36,324 nucleotides of DNA, taken from positions 1 through 36,324 of the forward strand of contig JAATFV010000160.1 in NCBI GenBank assembly GCA_015655015.1. The letters run 5' to 3'. The first letter of the stretch is position 1. Each line of letters starts with the position of its first letter. The notes under the pieces are model-generated. The model was not told where the DNA came from. It saw only the letters and a program-made list of their open reading frames with translations, and did not search any database. Source of the stretch: Chitinophagales bacterium (GTDB lineage: Bacteria > Bacteroidota > Bacteroidia > Chitinophagales > Chitinophagaceae). Below are positions 16,669-23,946 of this stretch, piece after piece. The translations under genes and the position numbers were made by a program.

Positions 16669-19191
16669 CTAAAAATTGAAGTTGCTGCTGACACGCAGCC
16701 CGATATCGGAGATGTTCGGATTTTGCAGATAGGTAAATCTCTTTACCAGGTCCAGCCTGATGATGGAGAAAATATTATAGATGCCGACGCTCGCTTCCAC
16801 ATAAGGCTGACGGCCCAGTGCATACGTAGACGTAACCCCCTCGGTCAAAGGAAATTTCATCTGAGCGGGATTAAAGGACGGATTATTCTCATCCCGGAGT
16901 CCTCCGTATAACACCTTGGCGCCAATTACTTCTCTCAGCCGCAACCGCTTCAGGCCGGGCACCTTGTTAAAAAAGAACCCGTTGAAGAAATGGTCGATAT
17001 TGATCCCCGCATAATGATCGCTTACAAATTCCCCGATATTCATCAGGTTATAGGAGTTCTGTGTATAAAAGTAAGATTGATTGGCAGGGTGAACGATCAG
17101 CAGGGGGAAGGGCAGGTTGCCGGCCAGCCACCCCGCATCCAGGGTAATATCGGAAAAGCCAAAGGGAGCCAGGTAACATCGTTTGTAGATATTCAGGTGG
17201 AAAGCGTCGTAACCGTATTGCCCGCCGGCCAGACCGGGAATCCCCCTGGCATATTGCAAAGTGGCAATAGGGTATTTATTGGTCATGTCTGAACGGCCGA
17301 TCTTGCCCTGAAAGAATTGTTCGTGAGGGGCCCAGCGTAAAGTGATAGAGGCTTCCGAGGTACTGATCTTCCGGACGGTATCGAATTGATCCGGGATAGG
17401 TTCAAACCGGTAGCTAAGAGAACCCGTAGGACGTTGCTGCCAGTATTTGGCTCCCAACGTATACGAAAAATGACTGGCAAACTCATGAATATAGGTCAGC
17501 CTCAGGATATCATTGTACAGCCATTTCGAATTATCCCCCCGGCTGAAAGAGGAAAAAAAGTTACCGCTCTGCGCAAATACGTTCTCCTGCCCCAGGCTCC
17601 TGGTATCGTGCAGATAGCTCACCTGGACATAATGCAGGGGGAAGGTATAGATCGACTTGTTGTTCAGCGCATAGCTGGCGCTGCCGAAATACTTCCAGCG
17701 ATTGTCCTTGGTTCCGTAAGCCACATAGGATTCGCCATAATACCGGGTGCTCAATTTGGTGTTGGTTCGGGCTCCCAGCCGCAGACGCGTACCTTCAATG
17801 GGATTAAAGGTATAAAAGGTGCCGATAGGCCCCACATCCATCTTACCGGCTGACTTATATCCCGCCGTGAATGCCGTGGTATAGTCCATCAATCTATGAT
17901 AGGAACGCATTTTCAGCAGGCGCGCTGTATTCGTGTATGTTTTTGTCTCCGAAACGGTGAGCGGGATCGGACGGCCTTCATTCCAGAAACTGTCCGGCTG
18001 ACTCGAGGCTTGCGGCAGGCTGTCTACTGCCGGCCCCTCAAAAGCAATAGCCGAGAGCGGAAGCTCACTGAAATGACTGACGGTGACAGTTCGTTCCCCG
18101 AACAGACCGGGACTTCTCGGCAAAGGGCTGAACCGGGCTACTACATGCGAGTTAGCGAGGTAATAATGGTCCCCGGGCCCCTTTTCAAATTCCAGGTTGA
18201 CCTTGAAATCCCGCACATAATTCAGGTTGATATGCTGGCTTACCCCCAGTTCCGCTCTTTTCACAGCATAATTCCCATCCAGGGTGATGTATAAGGTGCC
18301 CCGGAACAACAGGTCCTCGGGATTCCGGGGAGTAAAATACAGCTGCACCAGCTTCTCGCCGTCTTCCTCGATCGTGTCCCGGATGAAGTACATATAGAAC
18401 GTTGGGGAAAGATCCGCTATCGGACTTATGAACTGCATGGTAAAAGCCGTGATCGTATTATCATAGATAGCGATATCCTCATACAACCGGTTGAGAGCCA
18501 TGCTGATGCCCTTCATATCGATATATTCCCCGAAGTCCACGCCTTTCCGCCCCAGAATGATCTTTTTGCTGGATTGCGGGTGTTTGCGGTAATATTTTTG
18601 GGCCGCCACTTCTTCGATATAGACCGGGGTGAGCGTCTTTCCCGGCACCAGGACCGAATCCTGGTTTTCAAACATAAAATGAAATTGCTTCAGCAGCTTA
18701 TTGTCCACGATCAGGCGGGGCGGCTTGTCCAGCAATAACCGGATCTTTTCATATTGCTGGTAAGACGTATAGGGGGGAGACCCGGGACCATTCTTTGATT
18801 TATTGGCTATTACTTTGCGGATCAACTCGACGGCAGGGTTGTTCTTATTCCGGTATTTGCCTCTTTTCCCCTTAATGACCACATCCTGGAGGGTGGTATA
18901 TGACTTTGAAAGCAGCACTTTCATTCCGTTCTCTGAAATAGGAGCGGATGCCGCTTTATACCCGGCAGAAGTGAACAGCAGCCTCTTTATCGTCTTGTCT
19001 ATGCCGATCCTGAATTTACCTTCTCCGTCGGTTAGGACAGCCCGGGAACCATTTTTCACGCTGACGGTAACATTCTGTAAAGGAGTGCGGGAAAGCGAAT
19101 CCATTACGGTACCTGTGATGATGATGGTCTGCCCGATACCGATCTTACCCAGCAAAACGGCAATCAGTAATATCGTAATGCGTTTTAGAAT
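16669..19191 (-). CDS. DUF5686 outer-membrane protein with carboxypeptidase-like domain
   Basis: The product is about 840 residues. A carboxypeptidase-D-like beta domain comes first (ITGTVMDSLSRTPLQNVTVSV, DGEGKFRIGI). The DUF5686 region follows, with LIRKVIANKSKN, a YTSYQQYEKI stretch, RDTIEEDGEKLVQLYFTPRN and a barrel-like C-terminus ending RVSSNFNF. The start is problematic. The reading frame contains a good signal peptide (LKRITILLIAVLLGKIG) that begins right after an ATT codon at 19191, and no ATG or GTG lies between it and the in-frame stop at 19219-19221. The only common alternative start is TTG at 19155, which would remove the signal peptide core. I place the start at the ATT tentatively. 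The family is common in Bacteroidota and of unknown function, probably located in the outer membrane. Confidence 0.88.
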   Translation of the reverse strand: MLKRITILLIAVLLGKIGIGQTIIITGTVMDSLSRTPLQNVTVSVKNGSRAVLTDGEGKFRIGIDKTIKRLLFTSAGYKAASAPISENGMKVLLSKSYTTLQDVVIKGKRGKYRNKNNPAVELIRKVIANKSKNGPGSPPYTSYQQYEKIRLLLDKPPRLIVDNKLLKQFHFMFENQDSVLVPGKTLTPVYIEEVAAQKYYRKHPQSSKKIILGRKGVDFGEYIDMKGISMALNRLYEDIAIYDNTITAFTMQFISPIADLSPTFYMYFIRDTIEEDGEKLVQLYFTPRNPEDLLFRGTLYITLDGNYAVKRAELGVSQHINLNYVRDFKVNLEFEKGPGDHYYLANSHVVARFSPLPRSPGLFGERTVTVSHFSELPLSAIAFEGPAVDSLPQASSQPDSFWNEGRPIPLTVSETKTYTNTARLLKMRSYHRLMDYTTAFTAGYKSAGKMDVGPIGTFYTFNPIEGTRLRLGARTNTKLSTRYYGESYVAYGTKDNRWKYFGSASYALNNKSIYTFPLHYVQVSYLHDTRSLGQENVFAQSGNFFSSFSRGDNSKWLYNDILRLTYIHEFASHFSYTLGAKYWQQRPTGSLSYRFEPIPDQFDTVRKISTSEASITLRWAPHEQFFQGKIGRSDMTNKYPIATLQYARGIPGLAGGQYGYDAFHLNIYKRCYLAPFGFSDITLDAGWLAGNLPFPLLIVHPANQSYFYTQNSYNLMNIGEFVSDHYAGINIDHFFNGFFFNKVPGLKRLRLREVIGAKVLYGGLRDENNPSFNPAQMKFPLTEGVTSTYALGRQPYVEASVGIYNIFSIIRLDLVKRFTYLQNPNISDIGLRVSSNFNF

Positions 19192-19357
19192 AGGGATAGG
19201 TCTACTTATTATTATAGATTATAGATCAACATATTAGAAAATAGGCCGAAAAGGCCCTAATGCCTTAAAAATAAGCAGTTTTCACCAAAGAAAATAATCG
19301 GCTCCCGGGATCCGGAACAGAAGAAATCCCCCGGAATTAATGAAAATCTTCAAAAAA

Positions 19358-19378
19358 TATATTTGGAACGTTCATTCC
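19358..19378 (+). promoter_or_regulatory. -7 box and overlapping TetR-type operator 1 for the SDR gene
   Basis: TATATTTG (19358-19365) matches the Bacteroidota -7 pattern TAnnTTTG and overlaps by one base a 14-bp operator-like site GGAACGTTCATTCC (19365-19378). A repressor bound here would block the promoter of the SDR gene that starts at 19421. No clear -33 box is visible. Confidence 0.55.
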
Positions 19379-19395
19379 GATTCCATTACCTTTAC

Positions 19396-19409
19396 GGAAC
19401 AATCATTCC
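19396..19409 (+). promoter_or_regulatory. TetR-type operator 2 upstream of the SDR gene
   Basis: GGAACAATCATTCC shares the GGAAC-N4-RTTCC form with the site at 19365. The two are 31 bp apart centre to centre, about three DNA turns, so two dimers would sit on the same face. It ends 11 bp before the SDR ATG. Confidence 0.55.
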
Positions 19410-19420
19410 AAATATAAAAA

Positions 19421-20176
19421 ATGAGCAGATTTACGAACAAGATCGCCGTTGTCACAGGTGGCAACAGCGGAATAGGATATGCGACAGCCAGGGCGTTTGT
19501 CGAAGAAGGCGCTAAAGTCGTCATCACCGGCCGTAATAAAGAAGCCGTTAAAAAGGCTGCAGCGGAAATCAAGGCAGTGGGCATCACCTCAGACCAGGGC
19601 AGCCTGGATGATATCGATCAGCTGGTGGCAGAAGTCAAATCTCTTTATGGCAAGGTAGATGCCTTGTTTATAAATGCCGGGGTGGGAGCATTCGTTCCCT
19701 TTGACGCGGTAACAGAGGACCAGTTTGATAACATGATGGACATCAACTTCAAAGGAGCTTTTTTTACCCTGCAAAAATTCCTGCCATTACTGAATGAAGG
19801 AGCATCCGTCACCTTTTTATCTTCCGTCAATGCTTACACCGGTATGCCCAATACCAGCGTATATGGTCCCAGCAAGGCAGCCATGAACTCATTGACCCGC
19901 ACGCTGGCCTATGAGCTCGCTCCCCGGAAGATCAGGGTGAATGTCGTTTGCCCGGGCCCCATCAAAACCAGTATTTTTGGTAAGTTAGGACTCTCCGAAG
20001 AAGGTTTGCAGCAGCTCACCGGCGCCATGGAGCAAAGAGTCCCCCTGAAGAGGATCGGCACTGCAGAAGAAGTGGCCAAGCTGGTAACCTTCCTTTCTTC
20101 CGACGATGCAGCATTCATCACAGGCAGCGAATATGTCATCGATGGAGGGGTCAACCTCAACCCGATATTCAGTTAA
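19421..20176 (+). CDS. SDR-family NAD(P)-dependent oxidoreductase
   Basis: This 251-residue classical SDR has the cofactor motif TGGNSGIG at residues 12-19, the NAG motif (INAGVGAF), catalytic Ser in FLSSVNAY, and Tyr148 and Lys152 in YGPSK. The C-terminal part has PGPIKTSIF and ITGSEYVIDGGVN. The Rossmann glycine motif is at the normal distance from the ATG. It is followed 81 bp later by a TetR regulator in the same direction. Both genes are preceded by the same operator-like sequence, so the regulator probably represses this gene and itself. Similar SDR/TetR pairs in bacteria respond to reactive or toxic small molecules, but the substrate here is unknown. Confidence 0.94.
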   Translation: MSRFTNKIAVVTGGNSGIGYATARAFVEEGAKVVITGRNKEAVKKAAAEIKAVGITSDQGSLDDIDQLVAEVKSLYGKVDALFINAGVGAFVPFDAVTEDQFDNMMDINFKGAFFTLQKFLPLLNEGASVTFLSSVNAYTGMPNTSVYGPSKAAMNSLTRTLAYELAPRKIRVNVVCPGPIKTSIFGKLGLSEEGLQQLTGAMEQRVPLKRIGTAEEVAKLVTFLSSDDAAFITGSEYVIDGGVNLNPIFS

Positions 20177-20193
20177 TTTTTTTGTAATATTTT

Positions 20194-20207
20194 GGAACGA
20201 AAGTTCC
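20194..20207 (+). promoter_or_regulatory. TetR-type operator 3 upstream of the tetR-like gene
   Basis: GGAACGAAAGTTCC is a perfect inverted repeat (GGAAC-N4-GTTCC) that matches the two sites upstream of the SDR gene. It lies 51 bp before the regulator start at 20258, consistent with autoregulation. Confidence 0.55.
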
Positions 20208-20257
20208 ATAATCGTAACTTTGCTGTGCAAGCCACCCCGGTTTGTACAGCTTTTTTT

Positions 20258-20839
20258 ATGGCAAGAACAAAAGACTTTAATGAAGAGGAAGTGCTGGAAA
20301 AAGCGTTGCATATTTTCTGGCAGAAAGGCTATAACGGGACCTCCATGCAGGAATTGGTGGATGGTCTTGGTATCAGCAGGTCCAGTATGTACGATACCTA
20401 CACGGATAAATATACCTTATTCATAAAGGCCCTGGAAAGATATTCAAAAAATGGATTTCAGGAATTGAAGCAAAAGATCGACCAGGCCCCCTCTTCCAAA
20501 GCTGCCATAAAGAACATCTTCCAGATGATCGTCGATGAATCCCTGTTCGATAAAGATCACCATGGTTGTTTTGCTGTAAATGCCTGTACTGAAAAAGCTC
20601 CGGATGATAAGATCATTACCAGGATCTTTAATGAGAACCTGCAGACGGCAGAAGAATTCTTTTACGAGGTTGTCACAAAAGGGCAGGAATCCGGAGAGAT
20701 CGCCAATCGCACGGATGCCAGAGCCCTGGCAAGATTCCTTATCAACAACATCAGCGGCATTCGCGTTGCAGCTAAGGCAGGCGTTGATAAAAAAGTGTAT
20801 GACGATATAGTGAACGTGGCGCTGTCGGTGTTGGAGTAA
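20258..20839 (+). CDS. TetR/AcrR family transcriptional repressor
   Basis: From the ATG at 20258 the protein is 193 residues, a normal TetR length. The N-terminal helix-turn-helix covers about residues 10-55 (VLEKALHIFWQKGYNGTSM, LVDGLGISRSSMYDTYTDK). The C-terminal ligand and dimerisation domain contains a Cys pair in GCFAVNACTE, which aligns with the branch that often has reactive cysteines, so redox or electrophile sensing is possible. The upstream in-frame ATG at 20192 would place the operator inside the coding region and adds a non-homologous leader, so it was not used. It is preceded by the SDR gene and by operator 3. Confidence 0.93.
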   Translation: MARTKDFNEEEVLEKALHIFWQKGYNGTSMQELVDGLGISRSSMYDTYTDKYTLFIKALERYSKNGFQELKQKIDQAPSSKAAIKNIFQMIVDESLFDKDHHGCFAVNACTEKAPDDKIITRIFNENLQTAEEFFYEVVTKGQESGEIANRTDARALARFLINNISGIRVAAKAGVDKKVYDDIVNVALSVLE

Positions 20840-20886
20840 GCCATAGGCCCTGCTAAAAAACAATTTTTATATTTTAAAGAAAATAG

Positions 20887-20972
20887 TATTTTTACAATAT
20901 CGGCGGCTGAGTTAATAGCTCCCCAACGACAAAGACTTGAGAAGGGCTTCACGTGTAGCCCTTTTCGCTTTT
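20887..20972 (+). ncRNA. Candidate small RNA between tetR-like and nuclease-like genes
   Basis: A -7-like box TATTTTTA (20887-20894, 7 of 8 to TAnnTTTA/G) is followed by an about 70-base segment that is GC-richer than its surroundings. That segment ends in a hairpin (AAGGGCT at 20942-20948 pairing with AGCCCTT at 20957-20963) and a T-rich run to 20972. The arrangement suggests a short plus-strand RNA starting near 20902 and overlapping the 3' end of the nuclease-like gene. It could equally be only the TetR terminator. Confidence 0.3.
20942..20972 (+). terminator. Intrinsic terminator downstream of the tetR-like gene
   Basis: A perfect 7-bp stem (AAGGGCT / AGCCCTT) with an 8-base loop is followed by TTCGCTTTT. 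The loop includes the stop codon of the convergent nuclease-like gene. It works best in the plus direction; the minus side has no U-run. Confidence 0.65.
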
Positions 20973-21611
20973 AAGAATATTATAGATTTGTTTGCTCCAT
21001 ATTAGACTCTTAGGCAAAACGTAGAATTTGTTTTTATAAACCAGGAAAATTTCTTTTATCAAGTTATTTTTGCCAGTGCCACCGCGTAATCCATCTATCA
21101 AATCGTTAGCATATATATCTGATTTAATATCTATTACCACTCTGGAAGCCTGCTCCGCCCCCTCCTTAATACGATAGGCTATTGTAAGGGGATTCTTACT
21201 TGATATGCATTTAAGATCTGCTTCCAGGATAACCGTATCTCTCAGAAGGTAAATATCGAATTTTTTCTTTCCTCTTTGGAACATTCCATTTGGAGCAAAT
21301 AACACATCATAATTCATTTGAGCCAGGCAAATAGCTGTGCGTCTTTCATGCTCATGTTCAATAAATTCAGATTCGGACAGGACCCGTCTTCCTGTCTTTT
21401 TATCTTTATAATGCTCAACCCAATTTCCAGCTAAAAGTTTTTGTATTTCATTCTTCCGTATCCTGCTATTGACAGCATCTCTGCAAGCTTTAATCGCTAT
21501 TAAAAAAAGACTAATGTTTATGAGTAATCGTACAGAATCCTTTACAGGCTCAAATCCCAATTCAACGGTGCTCTCTTCACTTGATTGATCTGATGACAAT
21601 TCCTTTTCCAC
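20949..21611 (-). CDS. Orphan nuclease-like protein, possible PD-(D/E)XK toxin-type domain
   Basis: The 220-residue protein has an acidic N-terminus, a short hydrophobic stretch (about residues 28-42, LLINISLFLIAI) and a C-terminal domain of about 140 residues. In that domain, Asp119 in KKKFDIY and the EADLK motif (Glu130, Asp132, Lys134) after a hydrophobic strand, then EGAEQASRVVIDI, resemble the PD-(D/E)XK-like fold of CdiA-type C-terminal nuclease toxins. Glu89 and Arg90-91 on the preceding helix also fit that fold. The gene is visibly AT-richer than its neighbours, stands alone in both strands' context and has no visible immunity gene or Rhs carrier. I do not recognise a named family; the nuclease idea rests on motif spacing only. 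It could also be a defence or housekeeping protein of unknown type. Confidence 0.6.
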   Translation of the reverse strand: MEKELSSDQSSEESTVELGFEPVKDSVRLLINISLFLIAIKACRDAVNSRIRKNEIQKLLAGNWVEHYKDKKTGRRVLSESEFIEHEHERRTAICLAQMNYDVLFAPNGMFQRGKKKFDIYLLRDTVILEADLKCISSKNPLTIAYRIKEGAEQASRVVIDIKSDIYANDLIDGLRGGTGKNNLIKEIFLVYKNKFYVLPKSLIWSKQIYNILKSEKGYT

Positions 21612-21682
21612 AAACTAAATATTTTAGCAAAAATACGATTCGTAATATTGCCAGAAAATATTTTTTATGCATTTAAAAGAAC

Positions 21683-21711
21683 TTTATAAAAATAGCAATG
21701 TCTTATGTTTG
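21683..21711 (+). promoter_or_regulatory. Bacteroidota-type promoter upstream of a short hairpin transcript
   Basis: TATGTTTG (21704-21711) fits TAnnTTTG exactly, and TTTA (21683-21686) lies 17 bp upstream as a weak -33 element. No plus-strand gene follows; the next plus-strand feature is a strong terminator starting 17 bp later. Confidence 0.45.
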
Positions 21712-21717
21712 CACTAT

Positions 21718-21766
21718 ACAGTTCCCGGAAAACCCTGATCATTTTATCTTCCGGGTTTTCTTTTTT
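21718..21766 (+). ncRNA. Candidate short RNA ending in a strong terminator
   Basis: Transcription from the box at 21704-21711 would begin near 21718 and stop at a hairpin. GAAAACCC (21728-21735) pairs with GGGTTTTC (21753-21760), followed by six T. A competing stem CCCGGAA / TTCCGGG (21724-21730 and 21749-21755) overlaps it, so the RNA could switch between two folds. It lies antisense to the 3' flank of lutC and next to the orphan nuclease gene. At about 50 bases it is very short for a functional RNA. Confidence 0.3.
21724..21766 (+). terminator. Intrinsic terminator with alternative stems
   Basis: A perfect 8-bp stem GAAAACCC / GGGTTTTC with a 17-base loop is followed by TTTTTT at 21761-21766 in the plus direction. 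In the minus direction it follows the lutC stop by only a few bases, but the run of T is missing there, so it would be a weak end for the lut genes. Confidence 0.6.
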
Positions 21767-21769
21767 AGC

Positions 21770-22507
21770 TCAATAAAATCCCGCATCCGACATCCCCTCA
21801 TCCAACAAAAAAACGATCATACTGCGAGGGCCATGTGCACCGAGGACCAGCGATTGCTCGATATCGGCCGTCTTCGAAGGACCAGCAATGAAAGTCGCAA
21901 AACCATACGTCATTCCGGCAGTCTCAGCAGCAGCAATGCGCTCATAGGCTTCATGCATATTGGCGACAATATCTTTTTTCCGTATGACCAGCGCCAGATG
22001 CTGTGTAATAAAAGGCAACGCCCTTTCGATCATAAGATCTTCCGTGATCCAGCAAGCCCCATTCTCCGCCACTCCGAAATGAGCGCGTAAGACGGCGAGG
22101 TCGATATCTTGCAGCGTATGCGGATCATCGTAATGAACACCCGTCTCCGCCAGGGAAGCTAATTCCGGACAGCCCGAGACAATACGCCGGGCATCATGGT
22201 GCTGCTCCCGTAGAATACTAACGATCCGGTCAAAACCGGAGACCGTATAGGCGCTGCCGCCGATAGCCTCCAGCACACTGACAAACTTTGCCGCCAGCTG
22301 TTCAACGCCAGCCGGCTTATCGTCGCCAGCCATCTTATTGTCCCTGGCCGTCGTATCAGCAGCCGTCGTAGCAGAAGAACCCTCCGCCCCCACCCGCGCG
22401 GACGTCCCCACAGACGAAGTAACCAACGCCCCCGGCACCGGAGGCAGCTCCCGAAATTCAGGCTGATTTTCTTTTACGGCTCCCAGTATCTTATCCCTGC
22501 TGCTCAT
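21770..22507 (-). CDS. lutC: LutC, LUD-domain lactate utilization protein
   Basis: The 245-residue protein has the LUD (YkgG/LutC) domain in its C-terminal part, with VHYDDPHTLQDIDLAVLRAH, FGVAENGACWITED, ITQHLALVIRKKDIVANMHE, and the end FIAGPSKTADIEQSLVLGAHGPRSM (written in parts). It starts one base after the lutB stop (TGA-T-ATG), so the two are translationally coupled. LutABC together oxidise L-lactate to pyruvate in the cytoplasm with iron-sulfur electron transfer; LutC is needed for the complex. Residues about 28-67 are an Ala/Ser/Thr-rich low-complexity insert not usual in the family. In this operon the lactate comes from rhamnose breakdown. Confidence 0.93.
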   Translation of the reverse strand: MSSRDKILGAVKENQPEFRELPPVPGALVTSSVGTSARVGAEGSSATTAADTTARDNKMAGDDKPAGVEQLAAKFVSVLEAIGGSAYTVSGFDRIVSILREQHHDARRIVSGCPELASLAETGVHYDDPHTLQDIDLAVLRAHFGVAENGACWITEDLMIERALPFITQHLALVIRKKDIVANMHEAYERIAAAETAGMTYGFATFIAGPSKTADIEQSLVLGAHGPRSMIVFLLDEGMSDAGFY

Positions 22508-22508
22508 A

Positions 22509-23882
22509 TCATTTCTTATTTTTTTTATACCATTCCCCGAAAGAATTTGCAGGCGCCTCGGGCATCTCCCGTTGTTTGTACCATGGATTCAGACTGTTCT
22601 TGACGACAAAAGGAACATTCGCCATGAACCAGCGGCCGGCTTTTCCTGCCGTATGATAAATGGCAGGACTCGACAACACCCAGGTCATAGTCTGCATCGC
22701 CGCCTTCTTGGCAATAGGCGCATTTCCTGCCTGTACGATCACCTGCCTCCATTTATAGAGCTGCTCGTGGATGTCGATCTTCACCGGGCATACATTGGAA
22801 CAGGAGCCGCATAAGGTGCTGGCGAAGGGAAGATCGGCATATTTCTTCATATCCAGGTTGGGCGCCAGGATGGATCCGATCGGCCCTGCCACCGCCGTAT
22901 GATAGCTGTGACCGCCGCTCCTGCGATAAACAGGACAGGTGTTGAAACAGGCAGCACAGCGGATGCATTTCAGGGAGCTTCGGAAATCTTTCCGGCCCAG
23001 GTGTAAACTCCTGCCATTGTCCACTAATACGATATGCATTTCCTGCCCGGGACGCGGTTTCTTAAAATGACTGGAATACGTGGTAATAGGCTGCCCCGTC
23101 GCGCTCCTTGTCAGCAGCCGGAGAAAAACGCCTAAATGCGCCCGTTGGGGAATGAGCTTTTCAATGCCCATACTGGCAATGTGCACCTCCGCCAGATGAG
23201 CACCCATGTCGGCATTCCCTTCATTCGTGCATACGACAAATTCACCCGTCTCCGCCACAGCGAAGTTGACGCCGGTAAGCGCCACTTTCCGCGTGAGAAA
23301 TTTCTCCCGCAGATCCAGCCTGGCGGCATGAGTAAGGAACTCCGGATCGGCATTCCCCGCCGGCGTGCCCATATGCTCATGAAAGATCTCGCCGATCTCT
23401 TCTTTCTTCTTATGAATACACGGCAGCACGATATGGCTGGGCGGCTCTCCCGCCAGCTGCACCACACGTTCGCCCAGATCGGTGTCCACTACTTCGACCC
23501 CCTGCTCTTTCAGGTATTCGTTGAGATGACATTCTTCGGTCAGCATGGACTTGCTCTTCACCATCTGAGTCACCTTCTGCTGCCGCAGTATCGAATAAAT
23601 AATTTCGTTGTGCTCTCTGGCATCCGCCGCCCAATGCACTTTAACGCCATTACGGATGGCCTGCTCTTCGAACTGCAGCAGATATTCCCGGAGCCGGGAC
23701 AGGACATTCTCTTTTATACCGGAAGCAGTATCCCGCAGCAGCTCCCATTCAGGCACCGAATTAGCCATCTTGTCCCTCTTCTGCCGTATCCACCAAAGGG
23801 TCTTATCATGCCAGTCCACCCTGGCCTCATCCTTATTGAATTCGCCGGCTAGTTCGGCGTGGTCCTTTGTGTTTTCTTTCAT
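22509..23882 (-). CDS. lutB: LutB, iron-sulfur subunit of L-lactate oxidation
   Basis: The 457-residue protein has an N-terminal LUD-type domain (including VTQMVKSKSMLTEECHLNEY and VAETGEFVVCTNEGNADM) and a C-terminal ferredoxin-like domain. The two 4Fe-4S motifs are CIRCAACFNTCPVY and CGSCSNVCPVKI. A short C-terminal helix region follows. Length and order match LutB of Bacillus and homologues in Bacteroidota. The gene lies between lutA (64 bp gap) and lutC (1 bp gap). It probably passes electrons from lactate to LutA or a quinone; the exact route is known only partly for the family. Confidence 0.96.
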   Translation of the reverse strand: MKENTKDHAELAGEFNKDEARVDWHDKTLWWIRQKRDKMANSVPEWELLRDTASGIKENVLSRLREYLLQFEEQAIRNGVKVHWAADAREHNEIIYSILRQQKVTQMVKSKSMLTEECHLNEYLKEQGVEVVDTDLGERVVQLAGEPPSHIVLPCIHKKKEEIGEIFHEHMGTPAGNADPEFLTHAARLDLREKFLTRKVALTGVNFAVAETGEFVVCTNEGNADMGAHLAEVHIASMGIEKLIPQRAHLGVFLRLLTRSATGQPITTYSSHFKKPRPGQEMHIVLVDNGRSLHLGRKDFRSSLKCIRCAACFNTCPVYRRSGGHSYHTAVAGPIGSILAPNLDMKKYADLPFASTLCGSCSNVCPVKIDIHEQLYKWRQVIVQAGNAPIAKKAAMQTMTWVLSSPAIYHTAGKAGRWFMANVPFVVKNSLNPWYKQREMPEAPANSFGEWYKKNKK

Positions 23883-23946
23883 CTGTCCTTATTTTTTCAC
23901 CACTTCATCTATTTGTATGACTCTTTTCAGTTCGTATCCATCTTCA

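Noticed and set aside
23136..23852. Plus-strand open frame of 238 codons
   Set aside because: It is antisense to lutB, whose frame shows the expected Fe-S cysteine motifs.
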